Assembly (NCBI GenBank): GCA_022482735.1
Contig: JAKVOO010000001.1
Coordinates: 677,699 to 741,698, forward strand
Reading direction: 5' to 3'
DNA length: 64,000 nt
Origin: Bacilli bacterium
Lineage (GTDB): Bacteria; Bacillota_I; Bacilli_A; RFN20; CAG-826
The notes under the pieces were generated by a model. It was given only the letters and a program-made list of their open reading frames with translations, was not told where the DNA came from and did not search any database. Numbering within the stretch: position 1 is the stretch's first letter; every line of letters begins with the position of its first letter. Shown piece after piece: positions 36,631-43,456 of the stretch. Position numbers and translations under genes: made by a program.

Positions 36631-37524
36631 ATGGATAAGAAGAATAAGATTTTATTGTCGTCTGTCGCTTTATTACTCGTCAGCGGAACTGCGGTTACTG
36701 CTGGTACCTTTGCTTGGTTTACTACCGTTCGGTCTGCGACCATCAGTTATTCATCTGCGACTGTGAAAACGAATAGCGGTAACTTGATTGTTGCTTACAA
36801 GTCTTCACTAAATACCCTTGCTGTTAATGATGCCACTCCAGGTGTTATTGCTCTTGCCGGTGCCAACAAAGTTACCGATATTTCGGGAGATGGCGTTTCT
36901 TTCTATAAACCAGTTTGGAATGCTCATGACACCGACAGAACCCTAGCTGATAGCATTGAGGATGTCTCTTCAACTGCCGATGGCAATTTTATTGACTTTA
37001 CCGTCACTATTTCTCGGACCAACGTTGATCCAGAAACAAATGGTATGTATGTCTATCTTGGTCAAGACACATCGATTTCCGCTGTTGATCCTGGCAACCC
37101 AGCCGACGTTGAAGCTGCCAATGCCGCTCGTTTAGCCGTTGTTAACTATGACGATAGAACTTCTGAAGGAACCGCTGCTACCAACTTCATTTGGGCGCTA
37201 AATCCAGATGCTAATTCACAATATATTTCTTTGGCTGAGACTGGCACTAGTGCTTATGGGGTTGATGGCTACCAATTAACAAGTGTTACTGCTGATAATG
37301 ATGGCGACTTACTCTATAGTGGAGCAATTAAAAATGCCCCAACTCCAGCCAGTTCTGTGTTACCGAAGATTGCTGATTTATCCTTTGATGGCGCGACTCC
37401 GTTGATTACCGAGGATATTACTTTCCGGGTTTGGCTTGAAGGAGTTAAAGTCCAAAACTCGGCCAGAGGTGGCGTGTTTAAAGTTAACCTTGACTTATAC
37501 GCCCTTGAAGTTGCCGCCGCTTAA
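36631..37524 (+). CDS. TasA/camelysin-like major fibre subunit candidate
   Basis: A 297-residue secreted protein with the clearest TasA-like start in the locus: MDKKNKILLSSVALLLVSG..., ending in AGTFAWFTTVRSATISYSS. AWFTT is the motif after which SipW-type enzymes act. The mature domain is beta-rich with the conserved-looking C-terminal strand ITFRVWLEG, also found near the end of the protein at 38395, and a final Ala-rich tail. Own promoter, long structured leader, AGAGGAGG site and immediate terminator all suggest high expression, as for a main structural subunit. Family assignment is by motif; TasA itself polymerises into biofilm fibres. Confidence 0.83.
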   Translation: MDKKNKILLSSVALLLVSGTAVTAGTFAWFTTVRSATISYSSATVKTNSGNLIVAYKSSLNTLAVNDATPGVIALAGANKVTDISGDGVSFYKPVWNAHDTDRTLADSIEDVSSTADGNFIDFTVTISRTNVDPETNGMYVYLGQDTSISAVDPGNPADVEAANAARLAVVNYDDRTSEGTAATNFIWALNPDANSQYISLAETGTSAYGVDGYQLTSVTADNDGDLLYSGAIKNAPTPASSVLPKIADLSFDGATPLITEDITFRVWLEGVKVQNSARGGVFKVNLDLYALEVAAA

Positions 37525-37540
37525 TTAGAAAATATTGCTT

Positions 37541-37588
37541 AAAAACTGGAGTTTCATTGGATTTTCATTTGACACTCCAGTTTTTTTT
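37541..37588 (+). terminator. Intrinsic terminator after the fibre-subunit gene
   Basis: AACTGGAGT pairs with ACTCCAGTT over a 21-base loop, then eight T. Some read-through would feed the two-helix membrane protein gene that follows. Confidence 0.85.
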
Positions 37589-37636
37589 ATGTAGTATTAG
37601 TTGACGAAATGCGTTTTTATTTAGGAGCATTTAATA

Positions 37637-38029
37637 ATGAGTACAGAAAATGATGCCTCAAAGAAAAGCGGTTGGTTAAGAATTGGCTTAACTATCGGTG
37701 AGATCGTCCTAATTGCTTTTCTGTTAACCGTCTCGATTATTGCGATGACGACAGTTGGTAGCGCTAGCGGAAGCACCAATCCCTTTATGGGTTTCATAAA
37801 GTGGTTGCAACTAAATCCTTTGTTCTTTTTCCTGTTAATTGTTTTCCCCCTGATATTGATTTTCCTATTTAACATCTACTTGCTAATTAAGAATTTGAAT
37901 GACAAAAATGAGAAAGCAAAACTAACCATGAGTAAGGAAGAATTGCTGGAAGAAGCAAAGCGCCAAGCTCGGGAAGAAGTTTTAACAGAGATAGCAAAAC
38001 AACAAGCTCAAAATCAAGAAAAAAAGTAG
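37637..38029 (+). CDS. Two-helix membrane protein with charged cytoplasmic tail
   Basis: A 130-residue protein with two membrane helices (about 14-38 and 53-83) and a 45-residue Lys/Glu-rich tail (KEELLEEAKRQAREEV...) likely to form a coiled coil in the cytoplasm. I do not recognise a family. Its place inside the surface-fibre locus and its similarity in design to the tails of the DUF2357-like protein and the signal-peptidase region suggest a scaffold role. TTAGGAG precedes the ATG. Confidence 0.75.
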   Translation: MSTENDASKKSGWLRIGLTIGEIVLIAFLLTVSIIAMTTVGSASGSTNPFMGFIKWLQLNPLFFFLLIVFPLILIFLFNIYLLIKNLNDKNEKAKLTMSKEELLEEAKRQAREEVLTEIAKQQAQNQEKK

Positions 38030-38040
38030 TTGAATCCTAG

Positions 38041-38074
38041 CAAAAAGCAGTCATAAAAAGTGACTGCTTTTTTG
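38041..38074 (+). terminator. Intrinsic terminator before riboswitch 2
   Basis: AAAAAGCAGTCA pairs with TGACTGCTTTTTT. Its T run ends one base before the next -35 box, so the two units are tightly packed. Confidence 0.92.
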
Positions 38075-38102
38075 TTGACAATTGTTTCAATTGATATATA
38101 AT
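38075..38102 (+). promoter_or_regulatory. Strong sigma-A promoter of riboswitch-2 operon
   Basis: TTGACA, 16 bases, TATAAT, with the aptamer starting 14 bases later. Confidence 0.85.
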
Positions 38103-38115
38103 TGTTCTTGACAAA

Positions 38116-38187
38116 GGCAAAACTAGAGAAATCTAGCGACGCAAAACTAAAGGACCTGTAGCGGATAGCGATGGTAGCCAGTTGCCG
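38116..38187 (+). ncRNA. Cyclic di-GMP-I (GEMM-I) riboswitch 2
   Basis: GGCAA pairs with TTGCC to close the aptamer. Helix CTAGA/TCTAG has a GAAA tetraloop, followed by GCGACGCAAAAC, GGACCTGTAG and GGTAGCCAGTTGCC. The core is very similar to riboswitch 1 but the joining arm and expression platform differ. It leads the six-gene operon carrying the AAA+ ATPase, signal peptidase and phosphodiesterase. Confidence 0.92.
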
Positions 38188-38192
38188 TACGG

Positions 38193-38247
38193 AATAAAAA
38201 AGATTTGATCGATTCCGGGCAATGATTGGTTAACATCGATTTTTTTA
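38193..38247 (+). terminator. Riboswitch-2 expression platform
   Basis: ATCGAT plus flanking A run pairs with ATCGATTTTTTTATT with a small bulge. In addition GGGCAA at 38217-38222 can pair with the aptamer's closing TTGCC, offering an alternative fold. Aptamer closure and this pairing exclude each other, as expected for a switch. Confidence 0.65.
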
Positions 38248-38394
38248 TTTCCATGGGGTCTCGTCAATCGTTAAGAATGATGAGAGGCAGCCAAACGAAA
38301 TTTATCCGCGTAGTAATGGAACGCAGAAAGATGGAGTTGGCAAGAAAAGGTCTATCTTTTCTATCTTTTGTCGTAACTTGAAAGGATAATCGAT
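38248..38394 (+). promoter_or_regulatory. Long leader after riboswitch 2
   Basis: A 147-base leader separates the riboswitch platform from the ATG at 38395. It can form a CTCGTCA/TGATGAG arm and holds GAAAGGA as ribosome site. It contains an open frame of 42 codons without a ribosome site, which I do not count as a gene. Confidence 0.35.
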
Positions 38395-39546
38395 ATGGGA
38401 GCACCAAGCGAATTACTTAAGAACCGCAAGCGCGCCAAAAAAGCCCGCACCCTGCTGGCCATATCGGCAAGCCTGCTGGTTACATTTGTAGTTATTTCTT
38501 ATGTGGGAGCAACAGTCGCTCGCTATCTAGCGAATTCAACGACCGTGGCTTTTTCTAACAAATCAACTGGTGATGCCAATTTGATGAAAGTTGGTTTTCG
38601 TGTCCAAGAGCCCATCGGGGAGAGTGAGTTAGAAACATATCACCTTACTAGCGATTCGAATAATTATGCTGGTGGAGGCTATGTTTATTGGAGCGATTTA
38701 TCCGTGGGAGCCAAAACGATGCAATACATCGTTAGCCATGAGGGCTATTCGGCTTCGAACACAGTAAAGCCTATCACTAGTAAAAGATTTCAAACCGGCG
38801 ATGAAATTAGTTTATATGATCGTCCGTCCAGTAATAGTGCAACCTATACCCGAGTTGTTGACTTTTCGAGTGAAGCCAATAAGAGTGACTATATCGCTTT
38901 TGATATTCTCTTTAATGTTGGTGTCATTCGTCAAGATGAAACTGTATCTGGTGTAGCAAACAACGCTATATATTTTGACAACGATACGGCTTTTGCCGGC
39001 AAGAACAACATTACCCAGGCTCTTCGCCTTGGGTTTGAAAGTGCCTATACCTCGGATATTATCAGTCCGGGAAGGAATGAAAAGGGTTCGATAGCGGTCG
39101 GTGGTCGGATGGATTTAGACGAGGATGGCTATTTTGATTTTACGAGCGATCCAACTCTACTTGAAGATGGGGAAATTGATGAAACTCTTTATGAGATTGC
39201 TTATGGTGATTTTGTCGATGATTTAACCGATGATAGTTGGGGACTAGCTGAAAATGAAGACATTCCCGCAGACACAAGCGAAGTTGCCTTCTATAACGGT
39301 AGCACCAAATCTGGTGTTCGTCCTTTAACTAATGCTATTCCAGCGACAGCGCACTACGACAAAATCAGCACTTATCAACAGAACACTGGCAATATGCCAA
39401 TTGCTGTAACCGATGAAAACGGCATTGCTGAGGTGAAAATTAAAATTTGGCTAGAAGGCTGGGATCATGCTTGCACGAATCTTCTTGTTTCAGGAACTTT
39501 TGGTGCGCAGTTAAAGTTTATTTCTTCACCACTTACTTCTAATTAA
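38395..39546 (+). CDS. Secreted WLEG-motif surface protein
   Basis: A 383-residue exported protein, first in the riboswitch-2 operon. Very basic N-terminus (KNRKRAKKARTL) and a hydrophobic helix ending in SYVGATVARYLANST. The mature acidic domain ends in EVKIKIWLEGWDHACTNLL, matching the RVWLEG strand near the end of the TasA-like protein, so both probably share one beta-sandwich fold. An anchor or cap subunit is plausible. GAAAGGATAATCG lies before the ATG. Confidence 0.82.
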   Translation: MGAPSELLKNRKRAKKARTLLAISASLLVTFVVISYVGATVARYLANSTTVAFSNKSTGDANLMKVGFRVQEPIGESELETYHLTSDSNNYAGGGYVYWSDLSVGAKTMQYIVSHEGYSASNTVKPITSKRFQTGDEISLYDRPSSNSATYTRVVDFSSEANKSDYIAFDILFNVGVIRQDETVSGVANNAIYFDNDTAFAGKNNITQALRLGFESAYTSDIISPGRNEKGSIAVGGRMDLDEDGYFDFTSDPTLLEDGEIDETLYEIAYGDFVDDLTDDSWGLAENEDIPADTSEVAFYNGSTKSGVRPLTNAIPATAHYDKISTYQQNTGNMPIAVTDENGIAEVKIKIWLEGWDHACTNLLVSGTFGAQLKFISSPLTSN

Positions 39547-39575
39547 TTGTTGCCCTTTAATTTTTTAAAGATAAT

Positions 39576-39597
39576 CAAGGCTGGATGGCCTTGGTTT
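39576..39597 (+). terminator. Weak intergenic hairpin/attenuator
   Basis: CAAGGC, TGGATG loop, GCCTTG, then GTTTTG. Could reduce expression of the ATPase and later genes relative to the surface protein. Confidence 0.5.
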
Positions 39598-39618
39598 TGC
39601 CTTTATGAAAGGATACTT

Positions 39619-41160
39619 ATGAGTAATTTCTTTAGTTATATTCGGGATTTATTTACTGCCCTTTTTCGTAATTTAGGGGACTTTTTCTATACCGGTATAA
39701 TTAAACCATGGACCTTCGTAGGTAGCGACTTTTCAGAATATGATGCCATTCTTCGTACCTATTTGGACGGATTTGGCATTTGGGGATGGATGCTATTTGT
39801 TCTCTTCCTTTTAATTGTGGTTTCTATTATTGGCCTTCTTGGTTATATGCTATATCTGCTAATTTATCGTGTCGTAAGAATCGGTCGTAACGATATGACG
39901 AGATCCAAAATGCTCGCCCAAATTCAATCTCTAAATGACCAGTTATATGCCGCGGTGATGGAGAAAAACGAGATTTTAAAACTGAAGGTCGGGTCCTTGG
40001 GAATCAATCCCAACAGTTCATCACTTAACCCCGATGGAACTTCCCGGGATGAGGAAAATAAAGTTAATGATTCGATGTTCCCAAAATTGGCGATGATCGA
40101 TAAGAAATACCAGGATTATCATCCGCGAGTGGATTCGCCAGATATGGATGCCAATATCTCATTAGAGGAGCTTTCTGCTCGCTTTCGTCTTTTTGCCGCC
40201 TCACAACTTGGACTTTATTATGAGACTTCGATGATTAGAACTGTATTCGCTGCTTTAGGCACGAGCCGGCTATTGATTCTTGAAGGCATATCTGGTACCG
40301 GTAAAACTTCCTTGCCTTATGCTCTAGGCAAATTTTTTCAAAATGATGTCCAAATATGCTCAGTTCAACCTTCGTGGAGAGATCGGAGCGAACTAATTGG
40401 TTACTATAATGAATTTACTAAAAAATTCAATGAGACCGATTTTTTAAAAGCGGTCTATGAAGCCACTTATCGTGAGGACAATTGCATAATTATTCTCGAT
40501 GAAATGAACTTAGCTCGGGTAGAGTATTACTTTGCAGAATTTCTATCTATCATGGAAATGCCTGATCCAAGTGAATGGAAAGTTGAGGTTACCAACACCC
40601 CCAGTGCGGATAATCCCCGTCATCTTGAGAATGGTAAATTATTGATTCCCCAAAACTTATGGTTTTTTGGAACGGCCAATAATGATGACTCGACTTTCAC
40701 CATTACCGACAAAGTTTACGACCGGGCGATGTCTTTACAGTTAAATAATAAGGGCGTGGCTTTCGATGCAGAATTTACTGAACCGGTGGCTATAACTTAT
40801 AACTATTTAGCCCAACTTTATAATGAAGCGCAAACAAACTATCCTGTTTCTGAAGTTAACTTGGGTCGTTTTGCTAAATTGGACACTTTCGTTATCGCCA
40901 AGTTTCATATCGCCTTTGGCAACCGGATTATGAAGCAATTGAAGCGTTTTGTTCCTAATTACGTCGCCTGTGGAGGCACTGAATTAGAGGCATTAGACTT
41001 TATATTTTCAAGTAAGGTTTTAAAGAAATTTTCCGCCCTTAATCTCGCTTTCTTGCATGAAGAGTTAAAACAACTTGCGACCGAATTAGAAAAACTCTTT
41101 GGTAAGAACACTTTTAAATTATCCAATCAAGTCATTGATGATTTCATTAAGATGAGTTAG
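39619..41160 (+). CDS. Membrane-anchored McrB-like AAA+ ATPase
   Basis: A 513-residue protein with a strong membrane helix near residues 50-75 and a linker to the AAA+ domain. Walker A is GISGTGKTS (about residue 222), Walker B is CIIILDEMN (about 295), and sensor-1 is WFFGTANND. The ILDEMN...V.YYF.EFLS.ME pattern is typical of the McrB/MoxR-like branch. McrB proteins normally work with a nuclease (McrC), but here the gene sits between secreted-protein and signal-peptidase genes and is membrane-anchored. So a role as motor or chaperone for surface assembly is more likely than DNA restriction; this is inference. ATG with GAAAGGATACTT upstream. Confidence 0.85.
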   Translation: MSNFFSYIRDLFTALFRNLGDFFYTGIIKPWTFVGSDFSEYDAILRTYLDGFGIWGWMLFVLFLLIVVSIIGLLGYMLYLLIYRVVRIGRNDMTRSKMLAQIQSLNDQLYAAVMEKNEILKLKVGSLGINPNSSSLNPDGTSRDEENKVNDSMFPKLAMIDKKYQDYHPRVDSPDMDANISLEELSARFRLFAASQLGLYYETSMIRTVFAALGTSRLLILEGISGTGKTSLPYALGKFFQNDVQICSVQPSWRDRSELIGYYNEFTKKFNETDFLKAVYEATYREDNCIIILDEMNLARVEYYFAEFLSIMEMPDPSEWKVEVTNTPSADNPRHLENGKLLIPQNLWFFGTANNDDSTFTITDKVYDRAMSLQLNNKGVAFDAEFTEPVAITYNYLAQLYNEAQTNYPVSEVNLGRFAKLDTFVIAKFHIAFGNRIMKQLKRFVPNYVACGGTELEALDFIFSSKVLKKFSALNLAFLHEELKQLATELEKLFGKNTFKLSNQVIDDFIKMS

Positions 41161-41170
41161 GTTAATTTAA

Positions 41171-42646
41171 ATGACAAAAAAAGTAGAGAAAAAAAAGGTC
41201 GCAACCAGCAAAAAAGAAAAGACTAAATCACCTTCAAAAAAGAAGAGAAAAAGATTAACTCCGGTTGAAAAGGTAAATCGGATGAAAGATAAATATACAC
41301 GTCAATTGACGCGTATTATTTTGCGTAATCGTGATTTACGTGAAGTATATAACTTAATCAGTACGAATAAAGATAATACTTTCAGTGGGCTTTCTCGCAC
41401 GGAAACTAAAAAGTATAATGTTGATTTTGTAGAAAAAATTGAAGAAAAATTGCCGGCGATTGAAAAGGTCGTTCAAAATCCGCGCCGGTTTATAAATGAA
41501 ACGCATGAAATAGTTCCAATTGAGAATGCCAAGCGTATCACTCCAACCGCTGTTCGTCATCTTGGTCAACATAGCGAGTTTATTAAATCTGTCAATCCCG
41601 ATGGAACGGTTATGCCGGAAAAAATTTTGAACTCCTTTACTGAAGACGAACTTGCCATCTACGAAAACCGCTTTATTATGACCTTAATTAGACGGCTTCA
41701 AGTTTTTATCGAACTTCGTTACAAGTACATTATGGACCATGGCGATACGCAAAACAGTGATATTATCAAAATGTCAACCCAAGTGGTTATCGGTGGCGCC
41801 ACTTATGAATACACTGGTCAACTAAAACAGGTTATTCCTAGTGATGACAATGGAGAACGCAGCGCTAATGAAGATGTCTTAGTTCGTCTCAAAGAGATTA
41901 GACGGCGGGTTATGTTTTTAGCAAGTTCGCCATTTATGATCATGATGAATAAGGCTGTGCCGGTCAAAGATCCAATTCAGCAGACCAATATTATTCGTAT
42001 GAACCACGACTATCATGATTCATTTTTACTTTGGTCTTACATAAGCCGTTACGACGAACTTGGCGTTTCTTACTCAATAAAACAAAAGAAGAATATATTT
42101 AGCGAAGAGTATTTGAAGAATCTTCATAGTTTAATGGTGGCCTCTTATCTTACCTTAAGTACCGAGAATGCACGACCTATTGAACGCGGAACTCGCGCCT
42201 ACACAATTAAACCACGTTTTACGGATATTCCTGAAGGCATTATTGCTGGTGATGAACGCTTTTTAGACACCGATTTTGCCTTTGCCTTGGTTGCCAAGCC
42301 AAAGTCCGCCAAGCAGATTGCTCTCGAAAAGAAGCGTAAGGAAGCTAAAGAACGTCTTATTGAAAAACGTCGTAAGGAAAAAGAGCAGGCAGAAATTAGA
42401 AAACAAAAAGAAAAAGAAAGAATTTTTGCTAAAAAAGAAGCTGATCGGCAACGGAAATTAATGCAAAAAGAAGAAGCCCTAGAAAAGAAACGATTGCTAC
42501 TTGAGGCCAAAAAGAAAGCTGCTTTAGAAAAGAAACTGGCTCAAGAAGAGGCCGCCCGGGTGGCAGCGATTAACAAGGAAGAGCAACGTAAATTAGAAGA
42601 GGCCAAAAAGAAAGTTAAGGTTAAGGCCGAAAAGGCTCGTGAATAG
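41171..42646 (+). CDS. DUF2357-like protein with long Lys/Glu-rich coiled-coil tail
   Basis: A 491-residue cytoplasmic protein. The Lys-rich head (1-40) leads into a domain with DELAIYENRFIMTLIRRLQ and PIQQTNIIRMNHDYHDSFLLW, which resemble DUF2357-type partners of McrB-like ATPases. The last 110 residues are almost entirely Lys, Glu, Arg and Ala and should form a long charged coiled coil. I see no PD-(D/E)XK nuclease motif. It lies ten bases after the ATPase gene, so the two probably act together. The domain name is by eye and needs profile confirmation. Confidence 0.72.
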   Translation: MTKKVEKKKVATSKKEKTKSPSKKKRKRLTPVEKVNRMKDKYTRQLTRIILRNRDLREVYNLISTNKDNTFSGLSRTETKKYNVDFVEKIEEKLPAIEKVVQNPRRFINETHEIVPIENAKRITPTAVRHLGQHSEFIKSVNPDGTVMPEKILNSFTEDELAIYENRFIMTLIRRLQVFIELRYKYIMDHGDTQNSDIIKMSTQVVIGGATYEYTGQLKQVIPSDDNGERSANEDVLVRLKEIRRRVMFLASSPFMIMMNKAVPVKDPIQQTNIIRMNHDYHDSFLLWSYISRYDELGVSYSIKQKKNIFSEEYLKNLHSLMVASYLTLSTENARPIERGTRAYTIKPRFTDIPEGIIAGDERFLDTDFAFALVAKPKSAKQIALEKKRKEAKERLIEKRRKEKEQAEIRKQKEKERIFAKKEADRQRKLMQKEEALEKKRLLLEAKKKAALEKKLAQEEAARVAAINKEEQRKLEEAKKKVKVKAEKARE

Positions 42647-42650
42647 TTAT

Positions 42651-43253
42651 ATGAATCAATCAACTGCCACAACGAAGAAAAAAAGCAAAGTTGGAACAAT
42701 CATTTCCTGGATTTTAGGAAGCTTGATTGCTCTATTATTTGTTGTGGAAGCATTAGGTTTTATTACCGCGCGTAGCAATTATGGTGTCCCAAATTTCTTC
42801 GGTTACCAAACAATGACCGTTTTAACTGATTCAATGGAACCTGTTATGCCTGTTGGTGTCGGAATTGTCGTGCAAAAAGTTGATGTCACAACTCTAAAAG
42901 CATCCAGTGAAATTGAGAATCACGATGGGGATATTATTTCTTTTTATAACCCCAACGCTAAAGTTATAATTACGCATCGTATTATCGATATTAGTGTTGA
43001 TGGTAACGATAATTATACTTTTTATACTCTTGGTGATAACTTGGAAGCCGAATCTTGCTATGTCAATTTTGGCCACGCTTGCGATTACAGTAACTATGAT
43101 ATCGTTCCCGAAAAATATGTTTTAGGCAAAGTGATTGAAGTATCAAAGCCTATTGGCGTTGCTTACCAAACTTTATCCAATGTCTACCTTTTTCCGATCG
43201 TGGTTTTAATTCCTCTACTTTGGGTATTTATTTCGGCAATGAAGATATTATAA
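42651..43253 (+). CDS. SipW-like (ER-type) signal peptidase I
   Basis: Cleaves the signal segments of TasA/camelysin-like proteins at the membrane. An N-terminal helix (about 15-38) is followed by TVLTDSMEPVMPVG with the nucleophile Ser, then VIITHRIIDI, where His replaces the Lys of ordinary bacterial LepB. This Ser-His pairing defines the SipW/archaeal type. A C-terminal helix ends at SAMKIL. The open frame just after (43220-43456) encodes a charged tail that probably belongs to this protein if one missing base is restored. It starts four bases after the DUF2357-like stop, so translation is probably coupled. Confidence 0.92.
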   Translation: MNQSTATTKKKSKVGTIISWILGSLIALLFVVEALGFITARSNYGVPNFFGYQTMTVLTDSMEPVMPVGVGIVVQKVDVTTLKASSEIENHDGDIISFYNPNAKVIITHRIIDISVDGNDNYTFYTLGDNLEAESCYVNFGHACDYSNYDIVPEKYVLGKVIEVSKPIGVAYQTLSNVYLFPIVVLIPLLWVFISAMKIL

Positions 43254-43456
43254 AGGGCGTTAAGGAGGAAGATACTCCTACAGGTGCTAACGAAAATCGG
43301 CAAAAAAATGATAATATAAGTGATGATGATGAGTTTGAAGATATGAAGCAAAGAGAGAAACTACGCATATTGATTGAGATGGAAAAAGAAAAATTGCGGC
43401 AGGAAATGAATATAGAAAACAGGGAAGAACAAGATGAAGAAAAAAGAAAAAAATAA
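43220..43456 (+). CDS. Charged coiled-coil tail, probably the frameshifted C-terminus of the signal peptidase
   Basis: A 78-codon frame rich in Lys/Glu (DDDEFEDMKQREKLRILIE...). It only has a TTG start lying inside the signal-peptidase gene, with no ribosome site before it. Inserting one T in ATTATA at about 43249 would read MKILLKGVKEED continuously. I therefore favour a frameshifted tail over an independent small protein. It runs on to overlap the start of the EAL gene and contains that gene's ribosome site. Confidence 0.5.
   Translation: MGIYFGNEDIIKGVKEEDTPTGANENRQKNDNISDDDEFEDMKQREKLRILIEMEKEKLRQEMNIENREEQDEEKRKK

Noticed and set aside
32266-38187. Two near-identical 60-base segments 5.85 kb apart, first taken as a dispersed repeat or insertion target
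   Set aside because: They are the two GEMM-I aptamers; differences concentrate in the loop and platform, as expected for functional RNAs, and there is no target duplication.
38253-38381. A 42-codon open frame in the leader after riboswitch 2, which could be a leader peptide
   Set aside because: There is no ribosome site before its ATG, its composition is unlike a conserved peptide, and it lies in structured leader RNA. It was left out as a gene.
42199-42510. A Phe/Ser-rich minus-strand frame of about 100 codons opposite the DUF2357-like gene
   Set aside because: It is the mirror image of the Lys/Glu-rich coiled-coil tail (AAG/GAA read backwards gives CTT/TTC) and has no ribosome site.
39619-42646. 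A McrBC-type restriction system
   Set aside because: No McrC-like nuclease motif was seen, the ATPase is membrane-anchored, and the neighbours are secretion and c-di-GMP genes. A remote nuclease fold cannot be excluded by eye.
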